DNA from: an uncultured Eubacterium sp.
GTDB lineage: Bacteria > Bacillota > Clostridia > Lachnospirales > Lachnospiraceae
DNA length: 64,000 nucleotides
Direction: 5' to 3'
Assembly: GCA_910586045.1 (NCBI GenBank)
Contig: CAJUIH010000003.1
Span: forward strand, 1 to 64,000
Part shown: positions 35,677 through 43,242 of the stretch, one piece after another
How positions within the stretch are numbered: the stretch's first letter is position 1
Layout of the letters: every line of letters begins with the position of its first letter
The notes under the pieces: model-generated
What the model was told of the DNA's origin: nothing
Databases searched by the model: none
What the model saw: only the letters and a program-made list of their open reading frames with translations
Made by a program: the position numbers and the translations under genes

Positions 35677-37743
35677 ATGAGTAAAAGGATATGGGCAGCA
35701 GTGCTTGTGGCGGCAGTCGCATTGTCGTCTACCGTGATGCTGCCGATGGGAGGGACACAGCTTGTAGCGGCGGCAACCCCGCAGAAAGGGTCTGCGGGCG
35801 CGGAAGTTGAGGATACGTCTACGGACGGGCGTACGACGGCGACAGGATTTCAATTCCGTGTAACTGGGAAAGAAGCAACGATTACGGGATACAGCGGAAC
35901 CACAAAAGAATTGGCGGTTCCTACAAAAATAAAAATGGTGACCGAAGATACCGCAACAAAGCCCGGCGGCAGCACCAAACCGGATCCGGACGCGGTAGAA
36001 TATGCGGTAACCGCGATTGCGGACAATGCGTTCAGCGGAAACCTCGGGATCCAGACAGTAACGCTTTCCGGCGGCCTGGACAGCAGCGGCAGGACATTTG
36101 GAATCCGTTCTATCGGCGACCGGGCATTTTTTGCCTGCCACGACCTGACGACAATCACAATTCCGTCGACGGCTACTTCGATCGGCAAACACGCACTGTC
36201 GGATTGCGTGGCGTTAACCAATATTACCGTATCGGAGGGGAATACAAGATACAAAGTCATTGAAGGGGCGTTGTATTATTATACAGCCGGCAATGGAACC
36301 GGAGAATATACATTGGTACAATATCCGCTTGGCAATACGGCGACCGAATATAAAGTACCGGATCTGGTTGCGCCGACGTTAAAGGAAATTGGGGAAGGGG
36401 CCTTTTGGGGTTCCCAGTATTTGGAAACGATCGTGCTTCCGGGGCCGGTAAAGACGGTTGGGGATAACGCGTTTTCCGAATGTAAGAGATTAAAAAGCGT
36501 AAGTCTGCCCGAGGGCCTTGCGTCCCTTGGCGCGGAAGCGTTTCGAAGCGCGACGGCACTGCCGGAGATTACGATTCCGGACGGCATCAAAACATTAAAC
36601 AACGGGATGTTTCAGTATTGCGAATCGCTGCGGAAAGTAAATCTGCCCGATACCCTTTCCATCATCGGCAACCGGGCGTTTGAAGGGTGCAAATCGCTGA
36701 CGGAATTTAAGGTTCCGGCGGGTGTGACGATGATCGGCGACCAGGCATTTGCGCAATGTGAAAATCTGCGCGAGGCAACGATTCCGATGAAAACGACCTC
36801 GATCGGCAGCGGCGTATTCAGCGGTACCAATGTAACGATTTTATGCCATCATGGTTCGCAGGCAGCCATTTATGCCGGAAATAACGGTTTTACAACAGAG
36901 CGTACCTATACGGTAGCATTTTATACAAACAATACCTATACCTCGGTCATTTCCTCGCAGGAAGTCGCGGAAGGCAGAGACGCCGTAGCGCCGACAGTAG
37001 AAGGGCGCGATGGATACAGTATGAGCTGGAGCGGCAGCTTTACGAATATCCGCCAGGATACGAGAGTGCATGAGGTCTGGCGGAAACTATTTGATGTGAC
37101 GTTTGTAGACAATTACAACGGCCGCACGGAAGTGGTAAAAGTTCCGGAAGGGACACAGGCACAGCCGCCGGCATGGACGATGGCGGGCTATACGCTTTCC
37201 TGGAAAGAAGAAATCCCTGAGGAAACAGACAGTAACTTTACTGTACGGGCAGTTTGGCGCAATAGTTCCTCCGGCCAGGTGATCGGCCCGAATGTCGTAA
37301 AACCGGCGAAAAAGGGGACAGAGATTACAAAGGGCAATTGCGTGTACAAAGTATATTCCGCAAGCGCGCAGAATCCTACCTTGAAACTGGTCGGCATAGC
37401 GAATCCGAACGCAACAAGCATCACGATCCCGGAAACCGTTTCCCATGGGGGCGTTCGTTACAAAGTGACGATGATATCGGCAAACGCGGCAAATGGAAAC
37501 GAATCTATTACAACGCTCACGATCAATAAAAATATTACGGCGATCAACGCAAAGTGCTTTTACAAATGTAAAAATCTGAAAAAAATCAGAATTAAGGCCA
37601 AAGGTATTGTTAATATGAATAACAAGGCATTCGCGGGCATCCATTCGAAAGCGGTTTTTTATACATATGAGTCACAGAAAACCAGATACCGGGCAATGCT
37701 GAAAACCGCGGGCGTCAAAAAACCGACGATCAAGCGTTTATAA
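35677..37743 (+). CDS. Secreted BspA-like leucine-rich repeat protein 1
   Basis: A 688-residue exported protein. A signal peptide (residues 1-30, cleaved near LVAAATP) is followed by Thr-rich sequence and about eight BspA-type repeats (IGDRAFFACHDLTTITIPSTA, IGEGAFWGSQYLETIVLPG, VGDNAFSECKRLKSVSLPEG), then InlB-B-like strands (FYTNNTYTSVISSQEVAEGRDAVAP...) and a final repeat region (INAKCFYKCKNLKKIRIKAKG). No LPXTG or membrane anchor is present. BspA proteins bind extracellular matrix or other bacteria. ATG 35677 is six bases from GGAGG. It lies 13 bases from a homologous gene, so both probably come from duplication. Confidence 0.85.
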   Translation: MSKRIWAAVLVAAVALSSTVMLPMGGTQLVAAATPQKGSAGAEVEDTSTDGRTTATGFQFRVTGKEATITGYSGTTKELAVPTKIKMVTEDTATKPGGSTKPDPDAVEYAVTAIADNAFSGNLGIQTVTLSGGLDSSGRTFGIRSIGDRAFFACHDLTTITIPSTATSIGKHALSDCVALTNITVSEGNTRYKVIEGALYYYTAGNGTGEYTLVQYPLGNTATEYKVPDLVAPTLKEIGEGAFWGSQYLETIVLPGPVKTVGDNAFSECKRLKSVSLPEGLASLGAEAFRSATALPEITIPDGIKTLNNGMFQYCESLRKVNLPDTLSIIGNRAFEGCKSLTEFKVPAGVTMIGDQAFAQCENLREATIPMKTTSIGSGVFSGTNVTILCHHGSQAAIYAGNNGFTTERTYTVAFYTNNTYTSVISSQEVAEGRDAVAPTVEGRDGYSMSWSGSFTNIRQDTRVHEVWRKLFDVTFVDNYNGRTEVVKVPEGTQAQPPAWTMAGYTLSWKEEIPEETDSNFTVRAVWRNSSSGQVIGPNVVKPAKKGTEITKGNCVYKVYSASAQNPTLKLVGIANPNATSITIPETVSHGGVRYKVTMISANAANGNESITTLTINKNITAINAKCFYKCKNLKKIRIKAKGIVNMNNKAFAGIHSKAVFYTYESQKTRYRAMLKTAGVKKPTIKRL

Positions 37744-37755
37744 AGACGGGAGGCT

Positions 37756-39717
37756 ATGGAACAGATGGAAAAGGAAAGGGAAAAACAGCGGATCTGGCAA
37801 TATTTTGCGCTGTTTTTAGGAATATTTATATTATGCGTACTACTGCAGGCAGGGCCGTCATGGGCAATGCCGGTTCCGGAATCAACGTATACGCCGACGG
37901 ACGGCGGCGCGCTGACTTACACATTCACCGGGGATTCATCGGCTCCGCTTGGCGTTTACGCCAATGTGGAGAGTTACCGTTCCCCTGCAATTTCGTCTGA
38001 CGGCCAGCTTACGATCCCAAGGACGATCAAATATCCGAATCCGGGACAGGATATCACCGGTGTCGAAGGGGATACGGTGGATATCGAAGTACGCGGGATT
38101 TTGCGCGGCGTATTCAGCGGTGCGACTACACTGACGACATTATCGCTGCCGGATACGATGTCCTATATTGGCCAGGAAGCATTTAGCAACTGCACGAACC
38201 TGCGTTCGATCCAGACGCTTCCGGAACCTGGGGCGCCGTCCGCGGCGCCGCTGACCGGATATCTTACCGCCCAGCAGATTGAGTACCGTGCGTTTTATGG
38301 CTGTACTTCTTTAACCGGGCTGGTGCTTGGTGAAAAAAACAATGGATACAACGGCGTAAACCGGGTTGAAAATGAAGCGTTTATGGACTGTACGTCCCTT
38401 AGAAGCCTGGAAATCGGTCCGACGGTAAATTGGATCGAAGGCGGGGCGTTTGCGGGCTGTACTTCCTTAGACGGATTAAGCGGAGGTGTAAAAGTCCGCA
38501 ACAACCCATTATATTTTATACAGGGTGGCATTATTTATTACAGGGAAAATAACCTCAGCAACGTACTGTCATTTTGTCCGGCCGGCACACAGGTAGGCAT
38601 GCTTACGGAATTTCCGCAGAATGTCACGCAGATCCGCAACCAGGCTTTTTACGGATGCGGCGTCCTGGCGTCTATTGTGATTCCGGATACGGTGCGCGCC
38701 ATCGGCGACCGCGCTTTTTATAATTGCTATGGGCTTGGAAACGTGACGATCCCTGCAAATGTTGCTACGATAGGTACGGAAGTATTTGCCAACTGCAGCA
38801 ACGGGCTGTGTATTATCTGCATCAGCAACAGTATGGCGGAGCGTTATGCGATCAGCAATAACATTACAAGAAGCGTGGAATGTACGGTGACGTTTTACAA
38901 TACCCATACAAGGGAAACGACGACGAGGAAAGTAATGAGCGGACAGACGGTAGATCCGCCGGTCGGATGGGAACGTACCGGATACGTGCTGCGATGGACC
39001 GACAATTTTGATTCCAGTACGATTGTAAATGCAAACCGCACCGTAAGCACCGTATGGAAAAAATTATATAACGTTACATTCCGTGACGCGTACAGCGGCA
39101 GCGAGTCCGTAGTCTCCGGCGTAGAAGAAGGAACCGAGGCGGCGGCGCCGAATTGGAAGCGGAAAGGGTACCGCCTGACCTGGTCGACGGAAAATTATAA
39201 AATCGTAAGTTCGGATCTGACCGTAGACGCGGTTTGGCTGGTTGACCTTACACAGCCAGGGGAAACGGAGGAACAGCCAAAAAAGGGCGATACGCTTACG
39301 ATCGGAAATATCAATTATAAAATTTCCAGCATGAAAGATATGCGTGTGCGCGTGATGGGCTTAAAAGACATTACGGTAAAAACCGTGGCGGTGCCGAATA
39401 CGATTTCTTTCAAAGGGAAGACATTTGATGTGACCTGCATTAATGCCAATGCGTTCCGCAATAATAAATATATCGAGAAAGTAACGCTTGGAACAAAAAT
39501 GCGTTCAATTGAACACTATGCGTTTTATAATTGCTCCAAATTGAAAAAATTTGTTATTAAATCCAAAGTGCTTGTCAATTTCAGCAATTATGCATTTAAG
39601 CGTTCCTTGGCGTCCTTAAAAGTATATGTGCCGACAAATGCATTGAAAAGCACATACCGCGAAGGAATGATTGATGCGGGATTAAATAAAAGCGCAAAGG
39701 TTGTATTAATACCTTAA
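37756..39717 (+). CDS. Secreted BspA-like leucine-rich repeat protein 2
   Basis: A 653-residue paralogue of the preceding gene product with the same domain order: signal or anchor helix near residues 12-33, BspA repeats (YIGQEAFSNCTNLRSIQTLPE, IGDRAFYNCYGLGNVTIPANV), Rib/InlB-like strands (CTVTFYNTHTRETTTRKVMSGQ, GYVLRWTDNFD) and a C-terminal basic repeat cap (INANAFRNNKYIEKVTLGTKMRSIEHYAFYNCSKLKKF). The start is uncertain: ATG 37756 lies two bases from GGGAGG, and ATG 37765 lies eleven bases away. No sorting motif is seen, so it would be released or attach through its basic C-terminus. Confidence 0.83.
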   Translation: MEQMEKEREKQRIWQYFALFLGIFILCVLLQAGPSWAMPVPESTYTPTDGGALTYTFTGDSSAPLGVYANVESYRSPAISSDGQLTIPRTIKYPNPGQDITGVEGDTVDIEVRGILRGVFSGATTLTTLSLPDTMSYIGQEAFSNCTNLRSIQTLPEPGAPSAAPLTGYLTAQQIEYRAFYGCTSLTGLVLGEKNNGYNGVNRVENEAFMDCTSLRSLEIGPTVNWIEGGAFAGCTSLDGLSGGVKVRNNPLYFIQGGIIYYRENNLSNVLSFCPAGTQVGMLTEFPQNVTQIRNQAFYGCGVLASIVIPDTVRAIGDRAFYNCYGLGNVTIPANVATIGTEVFANCSNGLCIICISNSMAERYAISNNITRSVECTVTFYNTHTRETTTRKVMSGQTVDPPVGWERTGYVLRWTDNFDSSTIVNANRTVSTVWKKLYNVTFRDAYSGSESVVSGVEEGTEAAAPNWKRKGYRLTWSTENYKIVSSDLTVDAVWLVDLTQPGETEEQPKKGDTLTIGNINYKISSMKDMRVRVMGLKDITVKTVAVPNTISFKGKTFDVTCINANAFRNNKYIEKVTLGTKMRSIEHYAFYNCSKLKKFVIKSKVLVNFSNYAFKRSLASLKVYVPTNALKSTYREGMIDAGLNKSAKVVLIP

Positions 39718-39820
39718 AAGTGTTACACTAGATGCAGATGCTGTGGTTTCGGGCAAATTTTTAATCTGCTTGCCGGACCGCGGCATTGTGCAGCGAAGTG
39801 ATACAATGGAGGGTAACGAC

Positions 39821-39946
39821 ATGGGATTGATCGTATTCCTGGGACTTTTAATTTTATTGGTAGTAATTGTCGTAGTAATATCGATAGCAGCATCAGTGGC
39901 AGGTACCGTAGCCGCTGTTGCGGATGAAGAATCGATGGATGATTAG
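39821..39946 (+). CDS. Small single-pass membrane peptide
   Basis: A 41-residue peptide consisting of one hydrophobic helix (IVFLGLLILLVVIVVVISIA) followed by an Ala/Val stretch and an acidic tail (DEESMDD). GGAGGGTAACGAC precedes the ATG at 39821. The clear ribosome site, its own small spacing and the terminator after it support translation. The role is not known; it lies after two surface proteins and may belong with them. Confidence 0.65.
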   Translation: MGLIVFLGLLILLVVIVVVISIAASVAGTVAAVADEESMDD

Positions 39947-39975
39947 GCTGAATGAATGCAAAAGGCAAAAAAACA

Positions 39976-40012
39976 AAAAGCAGGCAGGGGTTGTCTACCC
40001 GGCCTGCTTTTT
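39976..40012. terminator. Bidirectional terminator between the small peptide gene and cheC
   Basis: AAAAAGCAGGC pairs with GCCTGCTTTTT, with GGG/CCC pairing inside. A tracts and T tracts on both sides suit convergent transcripts. Confidence 0.85.
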
Positions 40013-40022
40013 ACATGTCCCA

Positions 40023-40652
40023 TTATAAATAGGGCATACCCAGTTTCTGAAACAAAACCTGAATCGAGCGGGAATCCAGCACGAGGATCAGTCCGCTGTT
40101 CATTTCGCTGTCTCCGATATGCAGTTTTTCGTCAATATAAAGAACCGGTTCGTCGTAGCTTCTGGACAATTTTTCGGCTGGAATCGTGACCAGATTTGAT
40201 ACGGTATCGCAATAACTGTCCGGCGGGGTAATATTGATAAATAACTGCGTCATTGTGGAGATGGAATTTACGTATGCCGCGGTCGTAATATTGCTCATTT
40301 CACGGACGACAGAGACATCCATTTCATCAATCTTTGAAAGATCCACAATTTCCTTTGGATAAAAAGTATTGATCAGCTTTGCGGCAAAATCCAAATGGAC
40401 AACCTGCAGCATGCAGGCGCGGATATCTCCCTCCAGGTCAACGGTCATGCCAAGCGCTTTCGTATGTTTTCCGCCCAGATAATCAGCAACCTTAGCGTAA
40501 CTGATCAGGCTGATCACCGGAACTTCGATATCAACAACCGTATTCAGCAGAGAGGCCAGTGCGGTTGCGGCGTTGCCGGAGCCAATATTTCCGATTTCCC
40601 GCAGTACATCCAGATGCATAGAGCTGAATTGTTCCAAATTTGTGTAAGCCAT
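40023..40652 (-). CDS. cheC: CheC-family chemotaxis protein
   Basis: A 209-residue CheY-P phosphatase family member. Two phosphatase-type helices are visible: LREIGNIGSGNAATAL (residues 17-32, Glu and Asn conserved) and VVREMSNITTAAYVNS (about 115-130). CheC proteins dephosphorylate CheY-P and help adapt chemoreceptors together with CheD. Here it is isolated from cheD and other che genes. GAGGAGGAAAG precedes the ATG. Together with PilZ and the FliD-like gene it suggests flagellar motility. Confidence 0.88.
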   Translation of the reverse strand: MAYTNLEQFSSMHLDVLREIGNIGSGNAATALASLLNTVVDIEVPVISLISYAKVADYLGGKHTKALGMTVDLEGDIRACMLQVVHLDFAAKLINTFYPKEIVDLSKIDEMDVSVVREMSNITTAAYVNSISTMTQLFINITPPDSYCDTVSNLVTIPAEKLSRSYDEPVLYIDEKLHIGDSEMNSGLILVLDSRSIQVLFQKLGMPYL

Positions 40653-40752
40653 TCTTTCCTCCTCTTGTCTGCGGCGTATGCCGTTCGTCTGTTACCGTTT
40701 CGAACTCAAATCACTGCCGACGGCATCCGGACGGTGGTACAATCCGTTTGCG

Positions 40753-41274
40753 TCAGCATGTTTCCGGGGCAGGATAGTCTACTCCAAAAGTGTCTACCGT
40801 TACTTTTTTCATCCGCTGTGTTTCCATTGGGCGGTCATTATAGTCTGTCGGTGTTTCCGCAATCTTATTTACGATATCCATTCCCTCTATGATTTTACCG
40901 AATGCCGCATACGCACCGTCCAGATGCGGCGATTTTTTATGCATGATAAAAAACTGGGATCCGGCAGAATCGGGCATCATGGTACGGGCCATAGAAAGCA
41001 CGCCAGGATCATGTTCCAGGTTATTTTCAAAGCCGTTTTGCGTAAATTCGCCGCGGATACTGTAATCCGGACCCCCGGTGCCGTTGCCGTCAGGATCGCC
41101 GCCCTGAAGCATAAAATTTTTGATGACACGGTGAAAAATCACACCGTCATAAAATCCTTTTTGGATCAGGCTGATAAAATTATTCACTGTGTTGGGTGCG
41201 ATTTCCGGATACAGTTCTGCTTTCATCTTATCGCCGTTTTCCATTTCAATTGTAACAATTGGTTTTGCTGACAT
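40753..41274 (-). CDS. Peptidyl-prolyl cis-trans isomerase, cyclophilin type
   Basis: A 173-residue cytosolic cyclophilin that speeds proline isomerisation in protein folding. It keeps IVTIEMENGDKMKAELYPEIAP, FHRVIKNFMLQGGDP (active-site Arg in FHRV), GVLSMARTMMPDSAGSQFFI (Gln-Phe-Phe) and the GKIIEGMDIVNKI end. No signal peptide. AAAGGAG precedes the ATG by nine bases. The repeat-rich region begins about 90 bases upstream. Confidence 0.95.
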   Translation of the reverse strand: MSAKPIVTIEMENGDKMKAELYPEIAPNTVNNFISLIQKGFYDGVIFHRVIKNFMLQGGDPDGNGTGGPDYSIRGEFTQNGFENNLEHDPGVLSMARTMMPDSAGSQFFIMHKKSPHLDGAYAAFGKIIEGMDIVNKIAETPTDYNDRPMETQRMKKVTVDTFGVDYPAPETC

Positions 41275-41367
41275 AATTGTATCTCCTTTTACTGTATAAT
41301 TTTACTGCTATTTTAATAGATTGTAAAGCCGCAGTAAAGAGAAAATGAAGATTTTTGTTTGTAACAG

Positions 41368-41968
41368 GTAACAGTTTAGATAAGGTGTTGCATTTTGGCT
41401 AAGCGGACGCATGGAGAGACGGTTTGCCCGGCTTTCCATGCTAAACAACTGCCCCAAAATAACTTACCATATTCCTTGTCTTTTTTCCGATAGCGCCGCT
41501 TAAAAATCAGTTACATAGCCCGCTGTGCGCCTGATTTTAAAGCGGCGCTATCGAAGAAAAATCCTGCGGACTAATAATAAGTTATTTCGGGACAGTTCCT
41601 AATCTTTGCATGCTTTACAACGGGTATCCTATACGTAATGGTACTACATAAAACGGATTTGTGAAATCTTGTCAGCCGTTCATGCACTAGTTTGCATTTC
41701 CATGTAGTGTATGATACGCAGAGCCAGAGAAAACCAGCCAGATGAGGGACGCAGGCCTGGTTTGAGACGACGTTGGAAGAATGGTTAGAAGCCCTTAGTA
41801 TTCTGCTCGGTTACCTAAGGGGCGAAGCCAAGCGGCGCCTTTAGCTGCTGGCGTTAGCCAGGGCGAATTAGGCGCCGCGACCAGGCAGGCCGTTATGTAA
41901 ATGCAGAATACTTAGGGATTCTTACCATTCTGGAGCCGGAGCCGCAAGCCAGGCCTGCGTCCCTCATC
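41368..41968. repeat. Composite palindromic element, copy A (rearranged)
   Basis: Begins with a terminal repeat (GTAACAGTTTAGATAAGG) like that of the 52.3 kb element. The beginning of the first palindrome arm (GAGAGACGGTTTGCCCGG, 41414 onward) is present, but its core is replaced by another palindrome at 41445-41600. A linker of about 125 bp shared with the 52 kb copy follows, then the second full palindrome (41741-41968). The right terminal repeat is missing; the element stops in the end of the HNH nuclease gene. Confidence 0.85.
41445..41600. repeat. Palindrome family E, copy E3, nested in copy A
   Basis: Outer arms AACTGCCCCAAAATAACTTA and TAAGTTATTTCGGGACAGTT match the 11.24 kb palindrome. 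Inside lies a second, independent hairpin at 41488-41553, with CGATAGCGCCGCTTAAAAAT at its left arm pairing over 22 of 23 positions with its right arm. Flanking A/T tracts (TTGTCTTTTTTC and GAAGAAAAA) are also complementary. Confidence 0.8.
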
Positions 41969-43232
41969 CGGCGTCATCGCAGCGCGTCCCCTCCATGCGG
42001 CGCATCACGTTAGTTTTTGTATAATACGATTCTATTTTATCCAAAACCCCCTCAAAATCCATCTCCTCCACATCCAGAAATTCCTGCGTCCCAAGCCCGG
42101 TATTGAGCACTTCCTGCAGCGATGCAAAATCATAAATCACCGGACCCGGCCCGTTTCCAAGCAGGTTTTCCCGAATAGCCCCCGTTTTTGCTACCAAACA
42201 CAAGTACTGGTAATCCCGGTTGATATACTGTGTATTGTTATTAGGATGTGCGTAAGTAAAATGCTGTGTCGGCGTCAGCGCGATCAGGTTTTCCATATAA
42301 TCGGCAATCGACGGAAACGCATGGGCCGGAAAAATATGGTGCATCTGCGTCGCCGGGTCCATACAATGCCGCTCTTCATACAATTCCGTCCTGCCGTTTC
42401 GGTAGCGGTCATTGATGCGCCGCAGATTTTTCTTTGCACGCTGAATGCGGTAGGCCGTCATCGAATCTTCTGGCGTTTTCGGACAGTTGTCCGCATGTTC
42501 GCCTCTCGTAATATCCTTAGGCTTGTCCGATAAAATATCCCGCCAGTTTCTTCGATTATACAAAATCTCGTTCTGCGTAATCCGGTGTCTGGACAAATGT
42601 CCCCGTTCGGTTCCCTTTTTTTTATAATGGCATGCGAGCGGATTGAGTACTTTTGTAAAAATACGACCGCATTCCGTCGCGCCGTTAATCGGCGTATGGG
42701 CAATCGTAAAGGCTGTATAGCCGTCTTTGAGCCGCTTAAAACTGTCTTTGTCCTGTTTTTTAAAAAACGTTTCAAACAGGCCATAAATCCCGCTGTCTTT
42801 TAATACTTTTTCAATATACATACATAAAAACTGGCCGCTGTTGCGTTCCCGAAGGCTAATAAATGAGAGCAGTTTCGCGTCTACAATCGTATAAACAAAC
42901 CGCTGCCCGTTCTTTTCGCCATGGATAATTCCCGCCGCGTCCAGCAGCTTAATCGGCTGGCCAAAATATTTATCGTATTCATTCGAAGCTTTCTTTGCCG
43001 GATCCGGTTTGCTGAAAATCTGCTGGACATTTTCTACCGTATAATCATTGTACCAGATGTCTTTGACCGTAAATGCCGCCTGGTCTTTTTCGGTTGTATA
43101 TTCCATAATACAATCGGACACCAGGCATACGACATCCATAGTACACTTTTGGTCGATCCAACGGGCGTTATGTGTTTTTCTGATATCATAGTCATGCGCA
43201 TCCAAAAATGCCTTGATCGTCTGATGATTCAT
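41964..43232 (-). CDS. Putative type II restriction endonuclease with HNH active site
   Basis: A 422-residue protein encoded ten bases after the fused methyltransferase, with AAGGAGAAAAAC before the ATG. The C-terminal half contains an HNH nuclease pattern: QMHHIFP (His298, His299), ENLIALT (Asn315) and QH (His324). The N-terminal 250 residues are unassigned and may recognise DNA. HNH nucleases of Alw26I/Eco31I/Esp3I-type systems also act next to C5 and N6 methyltransferases, so an asymmetric target is possible. The final residues and stop codon lie in the arm of copy A of the palindromic repeat. The native C-terminus may therefore have been replaced. Confidence 0.75.
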   Translation of the reverse strand: MNHQTIKAFLDAHDYDIRKTHNARWIDQKCTMDVVCLVSDCIMEYTTEKDQAAFTVKDIWYNDYTVENVQQIFSKPDPAKKASNEYDKYFGQPIKLLDAAGIIHGEKNGQRFVYTIVDAKLLSFISLRERNSGQFLCMYIEKVLKDSGIYGLFETFFKKQDKDSFKRLKDGYTAFTIAHTPINGATECGRIFTKVLNPLACHYKKKGTERGHLSRHRITQNEILYNRRNWRDILSDKPKDITRGEHADNCPKTPEDSMTAYRIQRAKKNLRRINDRYRNGRTELYEERHCMDPATQMHHIFPAHAFPSIADYMENLIALTPTQHFTYAHPNNNTQYINRDYQYLCLVAKTGAIRENLLGNGPGPVIYDFASLQEVLNTGLGTQEFLDVEEMDFEGVLDKIESYYTKTNVMRRMEGTRCDDAG

Positions 43233-43242
43233 GTTTTTCTCC

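Noticed and set aside
41275..41963. Degenerate transposase gene
   Set aside because: The sequence is accounted for by palindromic repeats and a linker; no coding remnant is visible.
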